Below, piece after piece: positions 8,027 to 17,604 of a DNA stretch of 57,862 bases. The position numbers and the translations under genes are program-made. The stretch covers positions 1 to 57,862 of the forward strand of contig JAIELY010000026.1 in assembly GCA_019752555.1 (NCBI GenBank). The letters are read 5' to 3'. Numbering within the stretch: the stretch's first letter is position 1; every line of letters starts with the position of its first letter. This DNA comes from Rhabdochlamydiaceae bacterium (GTDB lineage: Bacteria > Chlamydiota > Chlamydiia > Chlamydiales > Rhabdochlamydiaceae). The notes under the pieces were generated by a model. It ran no database searches. It had not been told where the DNA came from and was given only the letters and a program-made list of their open reading frames with translations.

Positions 8027-9955
8027 TTATTGTTCTTTAAATTTTAATCGCATTAAGGGCTTAAATAAACGGCCTCCTCCATCGAAGGAATAGTGATACC
8101 ACTCGATGAAATTAAGACGAAGCCCGTGAATTACCCCAGCAACAAGGCCTAGGACGATATTGACGCTATGCCCGAGAAGGGTCACAATCGCACCTAGGAC
8201 AAAACCTACATCCATTCCAAGTTGATTAAACGTTTCTGCCATGACGGCCCCTGCAAGGCCAAGGGCATAGAGTCGCAAATAAGAGAGCACATCCCCAAAA
8301 ACTTGAACGACGTTAGCAATTTCTCCAAGTCCCGACATCCTTTTTTGAATCAGTGCTAAAATAAGTGCAACGCTCATTCCACAATAAATCAATTGCAGCC
8401 CCACTTCGACAGCATCTGGTTTGTTGATGAATCCCAAAAAGTGCAGAAGAGATGTCGCATTGAGAGTTTCTGGGAAGTAAAGATAGCCTCCTACCATAAA
8501 AGCAATCCATCCGATACCCGACCAATTTCGGAATAAATATCTCAAGAAAGAAAAGGCCACGTGAACCACCCCGATGAGCAGAGAAAACTCAAGAAGGATG
8601 CTATCGCAGAACAAATTAAACATCACATAAGAAGGAGCTCCCTTTTCTTCAACAACGGCAGCCTCGATCATCTCCTCCCCCGTCTTCGCACTCGATAAGG
8701 CGGGAAACTTAGCGATCCATCCTTCATAGACATCATCTTTTGCTTCGAAATGATATTCCGCTTTTTGCTCAGCTAAATATTTAAGAACAGAGATCTTACC
8801 CAGCCAATTTTTAGGAGTGATATTAAGTCCAAAAAAGGAAGCTGTGACACACCCCCACAAAACACATGCGGTGGATAGCACAAAGCAAAGCTTGAGAAAA
8901 CGCCTTGCATGTCCTTTTAAATCGGGATGCTTAAACTTAATGTAAATAGCGATTCCCAAATACAGAAGCCCGTATCCCCCATCGGCAACAATCATCGCAA
9001 AAAACAGAGCAAAGAACCAAAATACCCAACCTGATGGGTCGCGATCTGTCGTTGCAGGAGTATCATAGATATGAACGAGATCTTCACCGATCTGCTGAAT
9101 GCCTTTATTCTCCATGTAAGTCGGAACCTTATCCGATTCTTCGACTTTGATTGGATCACAGTGGATCGCCATCCCATCAATGATCGCATAAAGAGTTGTC
9201 AATTTGTTGTTAGGAATCCATGTTTCGATGGCAAACAGCGCATTATCAAGAGGATAGGAAACATCTTTTTTCGCAGAAGCGAGATTGTGCACATTGAGAT
9301 GCTCGATAAAAGCTTCCTGAAGAAATTCGAGATGGCCTGCAAATCCTTTAAGCTCCGCTTCGATTTGATGCAAAGACTCTTTTACAAAGGACAAATGGGT
9401 TTGAAGCTCTCCTAAGGGGCGATCAATGCGCATTTCAATCATGTCGGGATACGAACGGGGCTCGGGATTGATCGTAATAAAATAATCCAGATCATACTCA
9501 GTACCGACGTAGATGATCTCATCGGTAAAGTTCGCGACGTGGCTTTTTGCTGTTTTCATGCAAAAAAACTGAATCTCTACCCCAGACTCTCTTTCAATAA
9601 AATCGATATCATCCATTGAAAAATCGCCAAAAGGAGCAACACGCGAGATCTCAGCATCTAAATACCTCTTTTCCTCTGAGAGTTTTTCAACTTCTGCTTT
9701 AAGCTCCAAGATTCGATCCGCTACCTCTCTGGCATAGTCAAGATCCCCTTCTCCGTCGTATTTCTTTTTAAAGGGAAGTTTTCGCAGAATCTTAATCGCA
9801 TGAAACAGATGCTGGGCTACACTCGGAAGCTCTGTGGGTTTTTTGCCGTGAGGGGAAATAAACTCGATAATCCCCTTATTTTGAGCCCGAGCAAAAAATT
9901 GATCGAGATCAAGTTTTGAGCCAATCAGAAGATATTTTTTTACAGGGATGATCAT
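8027..9955 (-). CDS. atpI: V-type ATP synthase subunit I (stator/ion-channel subunit)
   Basis: 642 residues. The N-terminal half (1-300) is soluble with coiled coil (LELKAEVEKLSEEKRYLD) and forms the peripheral stalk attachment. The C-terminal half holds about seven to eight membrane helices (GWVFWFFALFFAMIVADGGYG, and LSYLRLYALGLAGAVMAETF with the essential Arg of the half-channel). Overlaps subunit D by ATGA, so translation is coupled. It works with subunit K in ion translocation. The region at residues 380-430 between helices (EAKDDVYEGWIAKFPALSS) is a chlamydia-like loop. Confidence 0.94.
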   Translation of the reverse strand: MIIPVKKYLLIGSKLDLDQFFARAQNKGIIEFISPHGKKPTELPSVAQHLFHAIKILRKLPFKKKYDGEGDLDYAREVADRILELKAEVEKLSEEKRYLDAEISRVAPFGDFSMDDIDFIERESGVEIQFFCMKTAKSHVANFTDEIIYVGTEYDLDYFITINPEPRSYPDMIEMRIDRPLGELQTHLSFVKESLHQIEAELKGFAGHLEFLQEAFIEHLNVHNLASAKKDVSYPLDNALFAIETWIPNNKLTTLYAIIDGMAIHCDPIKVEESDKVPTYMENKGIQQIGEDLVHIYDTPATTDRDPSGWVFWFFALFFAMIVADGGYGLLYLGIAIYIKFKHPDLKGHARRFLKLCFVLSTACVLWGCVTASFFGLNITPKNWLGKISVLKYLAEQKAEYHFEAKDDVYEGWIAKFPALSSAKTGEEMIEAAVVEEKGAPSYVMFNLFCDSILLEFSLLIGVVHVAFSFLRYLFRNWSGIGWIAFMVGGYLYFPETLNATSLLHFLGFINKPDAVEVGLQLIYCGMSVALILALIQKRMSGLGEIANVVQVFGDVLSYLRLYALGLAGAVMAETFNQLGMDVGFVLGAIVTLLGHSVNIVLGLVAGVIHGLRLNFIEWYHYSFDGGGRLFKPLMRLKFKEQ

Positions 9956-10572
9956 CTCATTTCTCTTGCTGAGGCGCGTTCTTGGATTTTCTTCTTAGCA
10001 ACTTTAGCCTGACAGACAGAAGCTAGCTGCTGATCTCCTAAAAAGATCTTAATTTTCTTAATATTTTGCTGGGCCCGCGGGATCAAAATCTTTTCGAAAA
10101 GATTAACGCGGATCGATACTTCGCGCAGTTCATTTTCTAAAAGCCGCTTTTTATTTTCGGCAACTGTGAGCTTTTCTCGCAAAGTGACAAGCTCTTTTAA
10201 GCCTTCAATGGCAGATTCAAACCAAATCGGAGTTTCAAACAAAGAGTAACTAAATGGATCAAAAACTACCGATTCAAAATTGGGAATATCGACGCCAGCA
10301 ATATTTTCATGGCTCGTGTTCACCTGTTTGACTTTTACAGCAGAAAAAAGATCAGGCGCGTTCCGATCTGTGAACAATGAGCTATACTGTCCCACTTTTT
10401 CAAGATGTGCAGCAAACTGGACCGCCAACGTTTCAATCTCCGCTTGAGCCTGATTCACCTCGATCTGCAACATTGCTTTTTTAAGCTGCAGCGTGGGCAA
10501 ATATTTCTGCAAACGGTCGTGCTTGACCTGCTGAATGCGTAATTCTGTCTTAGTTAACTTGATTTCTGCCAC
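9952..10572 (-). CDS. atpD: V-type ATP synthase subunit D (central rotor stalk)
   Basis: 206 residues from the GTG at 10572, mostly long alpha helix, forming the rotating shaft inside the A3B3 head. The open frame continues to 10656, overlapping subunit B by 68 bases, but GTG at 10572 has AGGGGAG six bases upstream and yields VAEIKLTKTELRIQQVKHDR, matching the start of chlamydial AtpD (IKLTKNSYRLEKVK-like). Then KYLPTLQLKKAMLQIEV is typical. The end overlaps subunit I by ATGA. With this start, the gap to subunit B is 16 bases. Confidence 0.92.
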   Translation of the reverse strand: MAEIKLTKTELRIQQVKHDRLQKYLPTLQLKKAMLQIEVNQAQAEIETLAVQFAAHLEKVGQYSSLFTDRNAPDLFSAVKVKQVNTSHENIAGVDIPNFESVVFDPFSYSLFETPIWFESAIEGLKELVTLREKLTVAENKKRLLENELREVSIRVNLFEKILIPRAQQNIKKIKIFLGDQQLASVCQAKVAKKKIQERASAREMR

Positions 10573-10588
10573 AAACTCCCCTGCAATT

Positions 10589-11896
10589 TCAAGTGTGGGT
10601 TTTCGGCCAATATTTATCGATAAGAGATTGTTTGATCCCAACTTCATGGGAATCAAAGCACTCTGCTAAAGTATTCCAGCCTAAATCAAGAGCCTGCTCT
10701 AAAGAGAGGTTCACATGAAGATTCATCATCCTTTCTTCAAATAAAGTCGAGAAATGGAGCAGCTTTTCATCCCATCGGGACAATCTAAAGCCCATACTCT
10801 GTCGCTCTTTCGCTTTTTTCGAATCGGCAAAGAGTCGGATTTGCGCATTGGCTATATCACCGTGATCTTCACGTGTAACCTTTCCAATAACCTGCTGTTT
10901 CAAGCGTGAAAGCGAGCCAAAGGGATCGATCCGACCGCCATGGAGATAAAACTGACCTTCCGTAATGTAACCTGTGTTATCGGGGATAGGATGTGTTACA
11001 TCGCCGCCTGGCATAGTTGTTACTGAAATAATCGTAATCGAACCGCTGCCATCGATATCAACCGCTTTTTCATAACGGGATGCAAGATCAGAATAGAGGG
11101 AACCTGGATAACCCCGGTTAGAGGGGACCTGGTCCATCGTAATCATAATCTCTTTAATGGAATCTGCAAAGGAGGTCATGTCAGTCAGAAGCACTAACAC
11201 GTCCTTGTCTTGAGTTGCAAATTTTTCTGCACAGGCAAGCGCCATATCAGGCACCAAAAGACATTCAACAGCAGGATCCGTAGCGCGGTGAATAAACATA
11301 ATTGTTTTATTCAATGAGCCAGACTTTTCCGCATTGTCAATGAAAGACTGATAATCATCAAAACGAAGTCCCATACCGCCTATGATCACAACATCTGCGT
11401 CTGTTTGGTTTGCAATACGCATAAGTAAAGCGTTATAAGGCTCCCCTGCCACAGAAAAAATAGGGATTTTCTGTGATTTCACCAAACAGTTGAAAACATC
11501 GATCATCGGGATGTTCGTGCGCACTAGATCTCGGGGAATAATTCTTTTCACCGGATTAAATGAAGGTGAACCAATTTCAATATGATCTCCCATAATGGCA
11601 GGTCCATTGTCGATCGGATCGCCAGTGCCATTTAAACGACGGCCTAAAAGAGAGTCGCTGCAAGTCGCTTGAATCTCACGTCCAAGAAATGTCACGCGGT
11701 CATTTGTACTGATTCCTCGCGTGTTCTCAAAACACTGCAGAGTCACCGTTTCTCCGACAATTCTCAAAACAGAAGCATAGGTACTACGGCCATTTTGTTT
11801 CTGAACACGGGCAAGCTCACCTAAACTCACACCCTGAGCCATCACCGTAATTAAGTTTCCGCGCATGTCGACAATTCTGTCGTAGACTTTTTTCAT
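10589..11896 (-). CDS. atpB: V-type ATP synthase subunit B (non-catalytic head)
   Basis: 435 residues, normal for the regulatory/non-catalytic subunit alternating with A in the head. The degenerate P-loop region reads [19 protein letters not shown], lacking the GKT of a true Walker A, as expected for B. Conserved blocks include [24 protein letters not shown] and [25 protein letters not shown] overlaps the stop of subunit A by four bases (ATGA), so the two head subunits are made in step. Confidence 0.95.
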   Translation of the reverse strand: MKKVYDRIVDMRGNLITVMAQGVSLGELARVQKQNGRSTYASVLRIVGETVTLQCFENTRGISTNDRVTFLGREIQATCSDSLLGRRLNGTGDPIDNGPAIMGDHIEIGSPSFNPVKRIIPRDLVRTNIPMIDVFNCLVKSQKIPIFSVAGEPYNALLMRIANQTDADVVIIGGMGLRFDDYQSFIDNAEKSGSLNKTIMFIHRATDPAVECLLVPDMALACAEKFATQDKDVLVLLTDMTSFADSIKEIMITMDQVPSNRGYPGSLYSDLASRYEKAVDIDGSGSITIISVTTMPGGDVTHPIPDNTGYITEGQFYLHGGRIDPFGSLSRLKQQVIGKVTREDHGDIANAQIRLFADSKKAKERQSMGFRLSRWDEKLLHFSTLFEERMMNLHVNLSLEQALDLGWNTLAECFDSHEVGIKQSLIDKYWPKTHT

Positions 11897-13710
11897 CGTT
11901 TCACCCTGTGCGCTACATCTTGTTCTTTTTTAGAAAATTTATCTATTTTTTGCTTGATATTTTCAAAAACATCTTTATATCGAGCCGAATTAAAAGGCAT
12001 AAAATTCATGTTCTTTACTTCATTCTGAAGCTCGAGGAAAAAAGATCGAGTTTTATCATGGGAATCAAACACAAAAGGAGTTTCGAAAATTTGATCGATC
12101 AGGTTAAACAGAGGAATCTGTCGATCCAAAGGACAATAAGCATCCTCTTTATCAAAAGCATTCTGTTGTAAATAGCAAAATTCATAAAGCTCCGACTTCA
12201 AGAAAATGACCATATCATGAATCGATACGCCCTCTTCTCCAACAACTTCCATCCGTTTTCCAATCTCATCGCCATCTTTTAAAATCCGCGCAGCTTCGCT
12301 GACTTTTTTTCTCCATCCATGTGCACGCTCTTCGAGTTCCTGACTGACCTCATCGACATATTTGCTCCACGAAATGAGAGGATCGACAGCAGGATAACGG
12401 CGCGCATCAGATCTAGCTCGAGAAAGTCCATGGAATGCACCGACTACCGATAAGGTCGCTTGAGTAACAGGTTCTTCAAAATTCCCTCCCGCAGGAGAGA
12501 CAGTTCCGCCGATTGTCAAAGAGCCAATATTCCCATTTTTTAACTCTATCACACCAGAGCGTTCATAAAAGGCTGCGATTCGAGAACTGAGATAAGCTGG
12601 AAAGGCCTCATCACCAGGAATTTCTTCCAAGCGTCCAGACATCTCCCGCATCGCCTGCGCCCAACGAGAGGTGGAATCTGCAAGAAGCAGAACATCAAGG
12701 CCCATCTGACGGTAATATTCTGCGATCGTCACCCCGAGATAAATTGAGGCTTCTCTCGCTGCAACCGGCATCGATGATGTGTTGCAAATCATAACCGTGC
12801 GTGTCATTAAAGATTCATTTGTATGCGGATCTGTGAGATGAGGGAAGGTGCGTAACACTTCCACAACCTCGCCAGCACGCTCTCCGCAAGCAACTACCAC
12901 AACAATATCGACAGCAGAGTATTTAGATAAGTGGTGCTGCATCACAGTTTTTCCGGCTCCAAAGGGTCCTGGCGAGCAAAACGTTCCCCCTTTGAGCACA
13001 GGGAACTGCGTATCAATAATTCTAAGCCCGGTATCCATCATCTTTGTCGCTTTAATTTTCTCTCCTTCAAATAAAGGCATTTTAACTGCCCATTTTTGAA
13101 CCATGGTAAAGGAGTGCTCGACACCCTTTTCATCAACGCCGCGAGCCACCACAGTATCAATTGAGTAAGATCCAGGCTTAATAACCCATGTTAAAGTGAA
13201 GGAACTAAAATGAATAAAAGGGATCATGATTTGATGATGAAACCTTCCTTCCATCGTGTAACCTAAGCTGTCTCCGCGTGAAAGAACATCTCCGACTTTT
13301 GCAGTAGGATGGTAATCCCAATGCTTAATCCGATCTAATGGAGGAAGATAGACTCCTCGAGATAAAAATAAACCGGTCGCATCAGCAACTTTTTCCAAGG
13401 GGTTTTGCAATCCGTCAATGATAGCTGTTAAAAGACCAGGACCTAGCTCTGCTTCCAGAAGATGAGAGGTAAACTCAACGCTCGTGTTTAAGCGCACACC
13501 TCTTGTGTCTTCAAAAACCTGTATTTTGGCAGTGTTCCCGACGATTTCAATGACTTCTGCTTTCAATGAAACCTCTTTTCCTAGGTGAACCATACAAACT
13601 TCACCCTGACGGATATTTCCCTGAAACTCGACTTGTAATAAGTTGCCGAAAGCTCCAATGACTTTTCCTTTTGCAACTTGATTACTGCTATAGTTTGGTC
13701 CTTCGCTCAT
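11893..13710 (-). CDS. atpA: V-type ATP synthase subunit A (catalytic head)
   Basis: 605 residues, catalytic subunit. Walker A is intact ([11 protein letters not shown]) and the Walker B-like block [20 protein letters not shown] is present, as is the catalytic-Glu region [11 protein letters not shown]. The non-homologous insertion that distinguishes A from F-type beta lies around residues 115-215 ([19 protein letters not shown]). ATG at 13710 is 18 bases from the DUF2764 stop. In intracellular Chlamydiae this enzyme is thought to couple ion gradients and host or self-made ATP; the direction of work cannot be told here. Confidence 0.96.
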   Translation of the reverse strand: MSEGPNYSSNQVAKGKVIGAFGNLLQVEFQGNIRQGEVCMVHLGKEVSLKAEVIEIVGNTAKIQVFEDTRGVRLNTSVEFTSHLLEAELGPGLLTAIIDGLQNPLEKVADATGLFLSRGVYLPPLDRIKHWDYHPTAKVGDVLSRGDSLGYTMEGRFHHQIMIPFIHFSSFTLTWVIKPGSYSIDTVVARGVDEKGVEHSFTMVQKWAVKMPLFEGEKIKATKMMDTGLRIIDTQFPVLKGGTFCSPGPFGAGKTVMQHHLSKYSAVDIVVVVACGERAGEVVEVLRTFPHLTDPHTNESLMTRTVMICNTSSMPVAAREASIYLGVTIAEYYRQMGLDVLLLADSTSRWAQAMREMSGRLEEIPGDEAFPAYLSSRIAAFYERSGVIELKNGNIGSLTIGGTVSPAGGNFEEPVTQATLSVVGAFHGLSRARSDARRYPAVDPLISWSKYVDEVSQELEERAHGWRKKVSEAARILKDGDEIGKRMEVVGEEGVSIHDMVIFLKSELYEFCYLQQNAFDKEDAYCPLDRQIPLFNLIDQIFETPFVFDSHDKTRSFFLELQNEVKNMNFMPFNSARYKDVFENIKQKIDKFSKKEQDVAHRVKR

Positions 13711-13728
13711 GTGCCTTAGCTCATTTTC

Positions 13729-14529
13729 TTAAGGGTTCTCCGAAGAGATCCCGGGTTTATATGTATCTAGAATCATTCTGCCTTTTTCTTCATCCAATTC
13801 GTACCAGTACTCGAGGATCATCAACTGTGCTACATACGCTAAAATCAGATCGAGAGAGAATAACGATCCTTCCACCATTTCTGCAATTTTTTTAAAACGG
13901 TACTCAGCAAAAGCCTTATGCTCTTGCCAAGGATCTTTCGAACACGATAAAACAAGCTCTTTTAAATCCATGTATTCTATCGGCGGCTCGTACTGATCTG
14001 CATCTTTTTGCGCTAAAATCTGCGCAACCATGGGATCGGTCAAGTCTTCGAACTGCAACTCTTGGACAACATCCCTACCGAGCTGCTTTGAACGCAGAGC
14101 GACCAAAATTAAACGCCACTGCCTTTCGAACTCAAAATAAGTCCTTAAAAACCCCTTAAGTTTGGGAATTTCTTCCGAGAAAAAACGAGCTAAAAGGGCT
14201 GCAAAATTGCGAATGCGTTCATTTGTTCCTTCAAATCGCTCCAAAAAATCAAATACATAGTCGGGGAAAACAGCATGGACAAGAATCGCCTCATCCAACT
14301 CTTTCTCGTTTAAGTTTCCTCGAGGATCGATCGGCTCTTCCATTAACAGCGAACGAATGTTCAAAATATCCGTGTAGCGAAGCAATACCTCGAATTCACC
14401 CATGTCCTCTTTGGATAAATTATCCAGCAAACGACTTTTAAGTTCGGCAAAGCCGATCTCTGGACGAGCGCCTATAGAAATGGGTGGTAGGGAAGGAGCC
14501 AAAAAATAATAATTTCGCATGCCATTCAC
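13729..14529 (-). CDS. DUF2764 family protein of the V-ATPase operon
   Basis: 266 residues from GTG at 14529 (ATG at 14520 is an alternative, giving MRNYYFLAPSLPPI, the usual family start; neither has a clear ribosome-binding site). A mostly helical soluble protein (NYYFLAPSLPPISIGARPEIGF, LVALRSKQLGRD, RFKKIAEMVEGSLFSLDLILAYVAQLMILEYW). The family occurs in V-ATPase operons of chlamydiae and spirochaetes between E and A, where archaeal operons carry subunit C. The arrangement and the helical ends with RFKKIAEM suggest a divergent subunit C (collar connecting rotor and ring); this is inference. Confidence 0.85.
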   Translation of the reverse strand: MNGMRNYYFLAPSLPPISIGARPEIGFAELKSRLLDNLSKEDMGEFEVLLRYTDILNIRSLLMEEPIDPRGNLNEKELDEAILVHAVFPDYVFDFLERFEGTNERIRNFAALLARFFSEEIPKLKGFLRTYFEFERQWRLILVALRSKQLGRDVVQELQFEDLTDPMVAQILAQKDADQYEPPIEYMDLKELVLSCSKDPWQEHKAFAEYRFKKIAEMVEGSLFSLDLILAYVAQLMILEYWYELDEEKGRMILDTYKPGISSENP

Positions 14530-14541
14530 TGATTATAGGCG

Positions 14542-15180
14542 TTATTTAGAAGAATTTTTCCCAAAAAGAATCTCTCGAAAGTCTTTACGGATATATCCAG
14601 AAACAATCTCTTTTAAAGCAGCATCTGTAATGTCTATGGTAATGTTCTCTTTATGGAGTTTCACTTCAATTCCACCCGTAATAGAACCCACAAGCACGCT
14701 TTTTTCTTTAAGACGCTCGATGATCTCTTTTGCAAGAAGCGCATTTACAGAACGCGCGGGCACAGATGCAGGAATGAGCACGCTCAAATTCGCATCGATC
14801 CCCTCTTTGTCAAGAGCTTTAATCACAGCAGAAACCAACTGCTCTATAACCTTAGGATCTTGAGTTAAAGACGTTAGTAAACGGGACAATTCCTGGTTGA
14901 ACAACTTTTCTTCAATATCTTCTTTTAAGGACTCTAATGCCTGTTTACACGCTTGTGCAAGTGAAGACTGAAAAATATTTTTCTGTCTTTCGATCTCTTG
15001 GTGCGCTTCAATATTCATTTTCTCAATCGCATTTCTTGCTTGAGCAATCAAGTCTTCGGCTTGTTTGTGCGCTCGCTCGACAATCTCATCCGCCTCAAGC
15101 TGTGCAGGCTCTAACGTTTCCTTTCTAAGGATATCGCAAATCTTCTTAACTTTATCTTTACCGCTTTCCATGCCTTTCAT
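14542..15180 (-). CDS. atpE: V-type ATP synthase subunit E (peripheral stalk)
   Basis: 212 residues; first subunit gene of the operon. The N-terminal 100 residues form a charged coiled coil (EADEIVERAHKQAEDLIAQA), which pairs with a second stalk helix in other systems, and the C-terminal domain (LVGSITGGIEVKLHKENITIDIT) is the globular tip binding the head. VKKICDILRKETLEPA matches chlamydial AtpE starts. ATGs at 15180 and 15171 are both possible. No subunit F or G/H gene is seen in the operon; see findings. Confidence 0.92.
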   Translation of the reverse strand: MKGMESGKDKVKKICDILRKETLEPAQLEADEIVERAHKQAEDLIAQARNAIEKMNIEAHQEIERQKNIFQSSLAQACKQALESLKEDIEEKLFNQELSRLLTSLTQDPKVIEQLVSAVIKALDKEGIDANLSVLIPASVPARSVNALLAKEIIERLKEKSVLVGSITGGIEVKLHKENITIDITDAALKEIVSGYIRKDFREILFGKNSSK

Positions 15181-15558
15181 GAATCACCCAATATTCTATC
15201 TAGTACACAATCGAAAATGTTATTAGTCCGCCTTAACGCACAGGAACTTTTAGCACCAAGAACTTTTCAGACGGAGCACTAGCCGTTTTATGTAATATCG
15301 GCATCTGAGGAATATTTTTCAATCTCATTCTGCAATGCACACAAATAATCACACTCTAAACCTCCGCTTAAAAAATTTGCGGCTTGATGTTTTTTGCGTC
15401 GTGCTTGCTGAAGATACTCCGACCTAAAATGTCCCTTAAGAGATTTGTAAATCCCAATTTGCAAGAAACAACCCTCACTGAACAAATTAAAAATTGCGAG
15501 AAACTCCCCATTTTGTCATAAGATATAGGAAATACATTTTTAAACATGGACTTTTCCA
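15181..15558. other. 378-base region between atpE and the secreted-protein cluster
   Basis: Divergent promoter region for the atp operon (minus) and the gene at 15559 (plus). Apart from the doubtful small frame at 15288-15485 I see no gene. TAGCACCAAGAACTTTT at about 15248 resembles the outer part of the repeat copy near 18680 (GACGCAAGAACTTTT) and the reverse strand near 6050, but it is too short to call a copy. Confidence 0.5.
15288..15485 (-). CDS. Possible small protein upstream of the V-ATPase operon
   Basis: A 65-residue frame starting at a TTG with no clear ribosome-binding site; the frame is open nine codons further upstream (NGEFLAIFN) to a TGA. The composition is protein-like (KGHFRSEYLQQARRKKHQAA, SGGLECDYLCALQNEIEKYS), which is why I list it. 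It could be the first gene of the atp transcript (107 bases before atpE), a remnant of a longer gene, or chance. Confidence 0.28.
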   Translation of the reverse strand: MFSEGCFLQIGIYKSLKGHFRSEYLQQARRKKHQAANFLSGGLECDYLCALQNEIEKYSSDADIT

Positions 15559-15831
15559 ATGCGCAAACTCATCGTCTCCACTGTTTGTTTTGCCTTAGTA
15601 TGTCAAAGCCTTCCTGTTATGGCCGATGATGGCGGACTCAGCCAATACAAAACCGACACCGAAGCACTCTATCAAACGGGGTCTGGCGCCCAAGAGGGAG
15701 CTTTTACAGCGATTAGCACTTCTATGCTGGGATGGGGTGTGGGATTGGCAGTTGGCATTGCAATCCTCGCGTCTGTCTTACACCAAAGCACTGCATCCAC
15801 TACCCACTCTCATAGCCACACATGTCATTAA
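15559..15831 (+). CDS. Small exported membrane protein with His-rich tail
   Basis: 90 residues: signal peptide (MRKLIVSTVCFALVCQSLPVMA), a short polar segment, one transmembrane helix (SMLGWGVGLAVGIAILASVL) and a Ser/His tail ending THSHSHTCH. The layout matches the protein at 16733-16987 (signal, polar segment starting ADD, one helix, His-rich end), so the two are probably paralogues. The tail could bind Zn, Cu or Ni, but no metal system is adjacent. The 3' end overlaps the next gene by 10 bases. Function unknown. Confidence 0.75.
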   Translation: MRKLIVSTVCFALVCQSLPVMADDGGLSQYKTDTEALYQTGSGAQEGAFTAISTSMLGWGVGLAVGIAILASVLHQSTASTTHSHSHTCH

Positions 15832-16634
15832 TTAAAGCTGTTTTCCTCGCTTTGCTCTTTTTCTCCGCTTGCCTTCCCAGCTTGAAAGCTGAATCCCACG
15901 AACAAGCCTCTGAACAAAGACCCGCTTATTTTTGTTATTTTCTGCCGCCCAAAGGATGGGATATTGTCGATCCACGCACTCTGTCTCCTCGCGTACAAAT
16001 CTCTTTTTTTAAAAAAAAATCAGAAGGCTTTTGCCCCTCCATTAACTTAGCGATTGAACATGTCGATATTTCACAATCCGAGTACCTCAAGGCTGTAAAA
16101 AACATCCAAGAAGCAGATCGAGCAAATAGATGGAGGCATCTCGGGAAAGTCCACACCACCTGCGGCGTGGCTGAACTTACTGAAATCGATACTCAATCTG
16201 ACTGGGGACCTGTCAGAATGCTTCAGCTAATTCTCGTTAAACATGGCAATGCTTATGTCCTAACTGCAGCGGCATTAAAAAAAGAGATCCCCCAACTGTA
16301 TCGAGAATTTCAAACAGCCTTTCGATCGCTTCAAATCACAGAGGATCTTATCTCGTGCATTCCTCAAATGGAGAGAAGAGAATCGCTTAAGACCGTTGAA
16401 AACCAGCTTATGTCCTGCTGTCAATCGATGGATGCGCAAGAAGCCTTCTTGGACCTCGCGTTTCAGGAAAAGCATTGGATCCCTTTTCAAGCATCGATTC
16501 TTAAAGATTATGAAGACATGGGAGCTCACTGGCAGTTCCTGGTTTTAAAAGACTTGCAGTCCCAGCTTCTCTCCATAAAAAAAACCTCAGCTCCCGAAGC
16601 GGAATCTACGCTCGAAGCTGATCTTTCTCCGTAG
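15822..16634 (+). CDS. Hypothetical exported protein
   Basis: 270 residues with a signal peptide (IKAVFLALLFFSACLPSLKA, cleavage probably after KAE region). A lipoprotein reading (FFSACLPS) is possible but the box is poor. The mature part has YFLPPKGWDIVDPRTLSPRV and a central AYVLTAAALKKEIPQLYREF, which resembles the fold of PsbP/DUF1795-like periplasmic proteins that respond to 'lipoprotein' stress; weak. Starts inside the preceding gene (10-base overlap), so the two are translated together. Four scattered Cys in the mature part may form disulfides. Confidence 0.7.
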   Translation: MSLIKAVFLALLFFSACLPSLKAESHEQASEQRPAYFCYFLPPKGWDIVDPRTLSPRVQISFFKKKSEGFCPSINLAIEHVDISQSEYLKAVKNIQEADRANRWRHLGKVHTTCGVAELTEIDTQSDWGPVRMLQLILVKHGNAYVLTAAALKKEIPQLYREFQTAFRSLQITEDLISCIPQMERRESLKTVENQLMSCCQSMDAQEAFLDLAFQEKHWIPFQASILKDYEDMGAHWQFLVLKDLQSQLLSIKKTSAPEAESTLEADLSP

Positions 16635-16732
16635 ACAAAATATTCTTATAACATGTATAAGCCAAAATAGAACGATAGACGATCCGGTGGCATCCTCTGT
16701 CATCACATGGACCTAATAACAGGAGAAATCCG

Positions 16733-16987
16733 ATGAAAAAAATGTTTCTTTCCCTTTTTGCTGTATCCGCACTTGTTATGATGCCTGCTTTGCGCGCTGA
16801 TGACACTGAAGGAACATCTGTAGGACAGGCTTCCAATGAAGGTTCGAGCACTGCCAAATCAAAAACATGGCAAAATGTCGCGATTGGAGCTGGTGCTGTG
16901 GCAATTGCTGTAACAGCATTAGTGCTAGTTTCTAATAATGGCGGACATCATCATCACCATGGACATGGCCACGCGCATTCCCACTAA
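16733..16987 (+). CDS. Small exported membrane protein with His-rich tail, second copy
   Basis: 84 residues: signal peptide (FLSLFAVSALVMMPALRA), a Ser/Thr-rich segment, one membrane helix (VAIGAGAVAIAVTALVLVS) and a tail GGHHHHHGHGHAHSH with 8 His among 15 residues. AGGAG lies seven bases before the ATG. Its topology would expose the His tail on the far side of the membrane from the mature N-terminus. A paralogue-like partner is at 15559-15831 with a secreted protein between. Metal binding or metal storage is plausible but only inferred from composition. Confidence 0.78.
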   Translation: MKKMFLSLFAVSALVMMPALRADDTEGTSVGQASNEGSSTAKSKTWQNVAIGAGAVAIAVTALVLVSNNGGHHHHHGHGHAHSH

Positions 16988-16999
16988 TCCAACACTTCT

Positions 17000-17035
17000 T
17001 CCGGAATCTGATTTCAATTAAAGTTGGATTCCGGG
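17000..17035 (+). terminator. Stem-loop after the His-tail gene
   Basis: CCGGAATC (17001-17008) pairs with GATTCCGG (17027-17034) around an 18-base loop, 13 bases after the stop codon. The run after it (ATCATGGTCTTTCTT) is only partly T-rich, so termination may be weak. Confidence 0.4.
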
Positions 17036-17070
17036 ATCATGGTCTTTCTTAAATTTACATCGAGCCCCTT

Positions 17071-17562
17071 GTGATCGCACACCGCTTGCTTCTGTTGCTT
17101 GTTCTTTTATCCGCATGCCGCCATTCAGACCGCTGGGCCTACAACCAAATAGAATCCGGAGATAAACAATTCAACTCAACTAAACTCTCCCACCACACCT
17201 CAGATCTCGTTAATGGTTTGGATCTCGAATTCATGCGAATAGCAGGTGAAATCCGCACATATCTCAATATCCATTCTCTTCCTATCCCCTCTTCTAAAGA
17301 AGACCCTAAAACCACTTCAGGATTTTTAACCATCGGATCTGAAAAGCACCCCTTTCAAGCTTTCCGGCACGAGGGAGGACAGCGGTTGCTTCTACCGAAG
17401 GAGATCTCTGAGCTTATCATTCAAGCTCTAAGCGATAACCTGCCTGTGCACATCAAAGTCTTCGGATATTCCTCAACTATTACCGCGGAAGGATTTGAGC
17501 CAAAATTTCAAAAAATGATGAAAGATTCCCATCTCCAGAACCCCTTTCATCTTCCCTTCTAA
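17071..17562 (+). CDS. Hypothetical lipoprotein
   Basis: 163 residues from GTG at 17071. Lipobox LLLLVLLSAC with Cys16 directly followed by RHSDRWAYNQ. The mature part is hydrophilic; GFLTIGSEKHPFQAF and IKVFGYSSTITAEGF suggest beta structure. No ribosome-binding site of strength is visible. Last of four small exported proteins before tal, 42 bases upstream of it. Not recognised; chlamydia-like lineage protein. Confidence 0.6.
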   Translation: MIAHRLLLLLVLLSACRHSDRWAYNQIESGDKQFNSTKLSHHTSDLVNGLDLEFMRIAGEIRTYLNIHSLPIPSSKEDPKTTSGFLTIGSEKHPFQAFRHEGGQRLLLPKEISELIIQALSDNLPVHIKVFGYSSTITAEGFEPKFQKMMKDSHLQNPFHLPF

Positions 17563-17604
17563 ATTCTAAAAACGCTATACTGAAGTAAACTATCGAGGTT
17601 TAGG

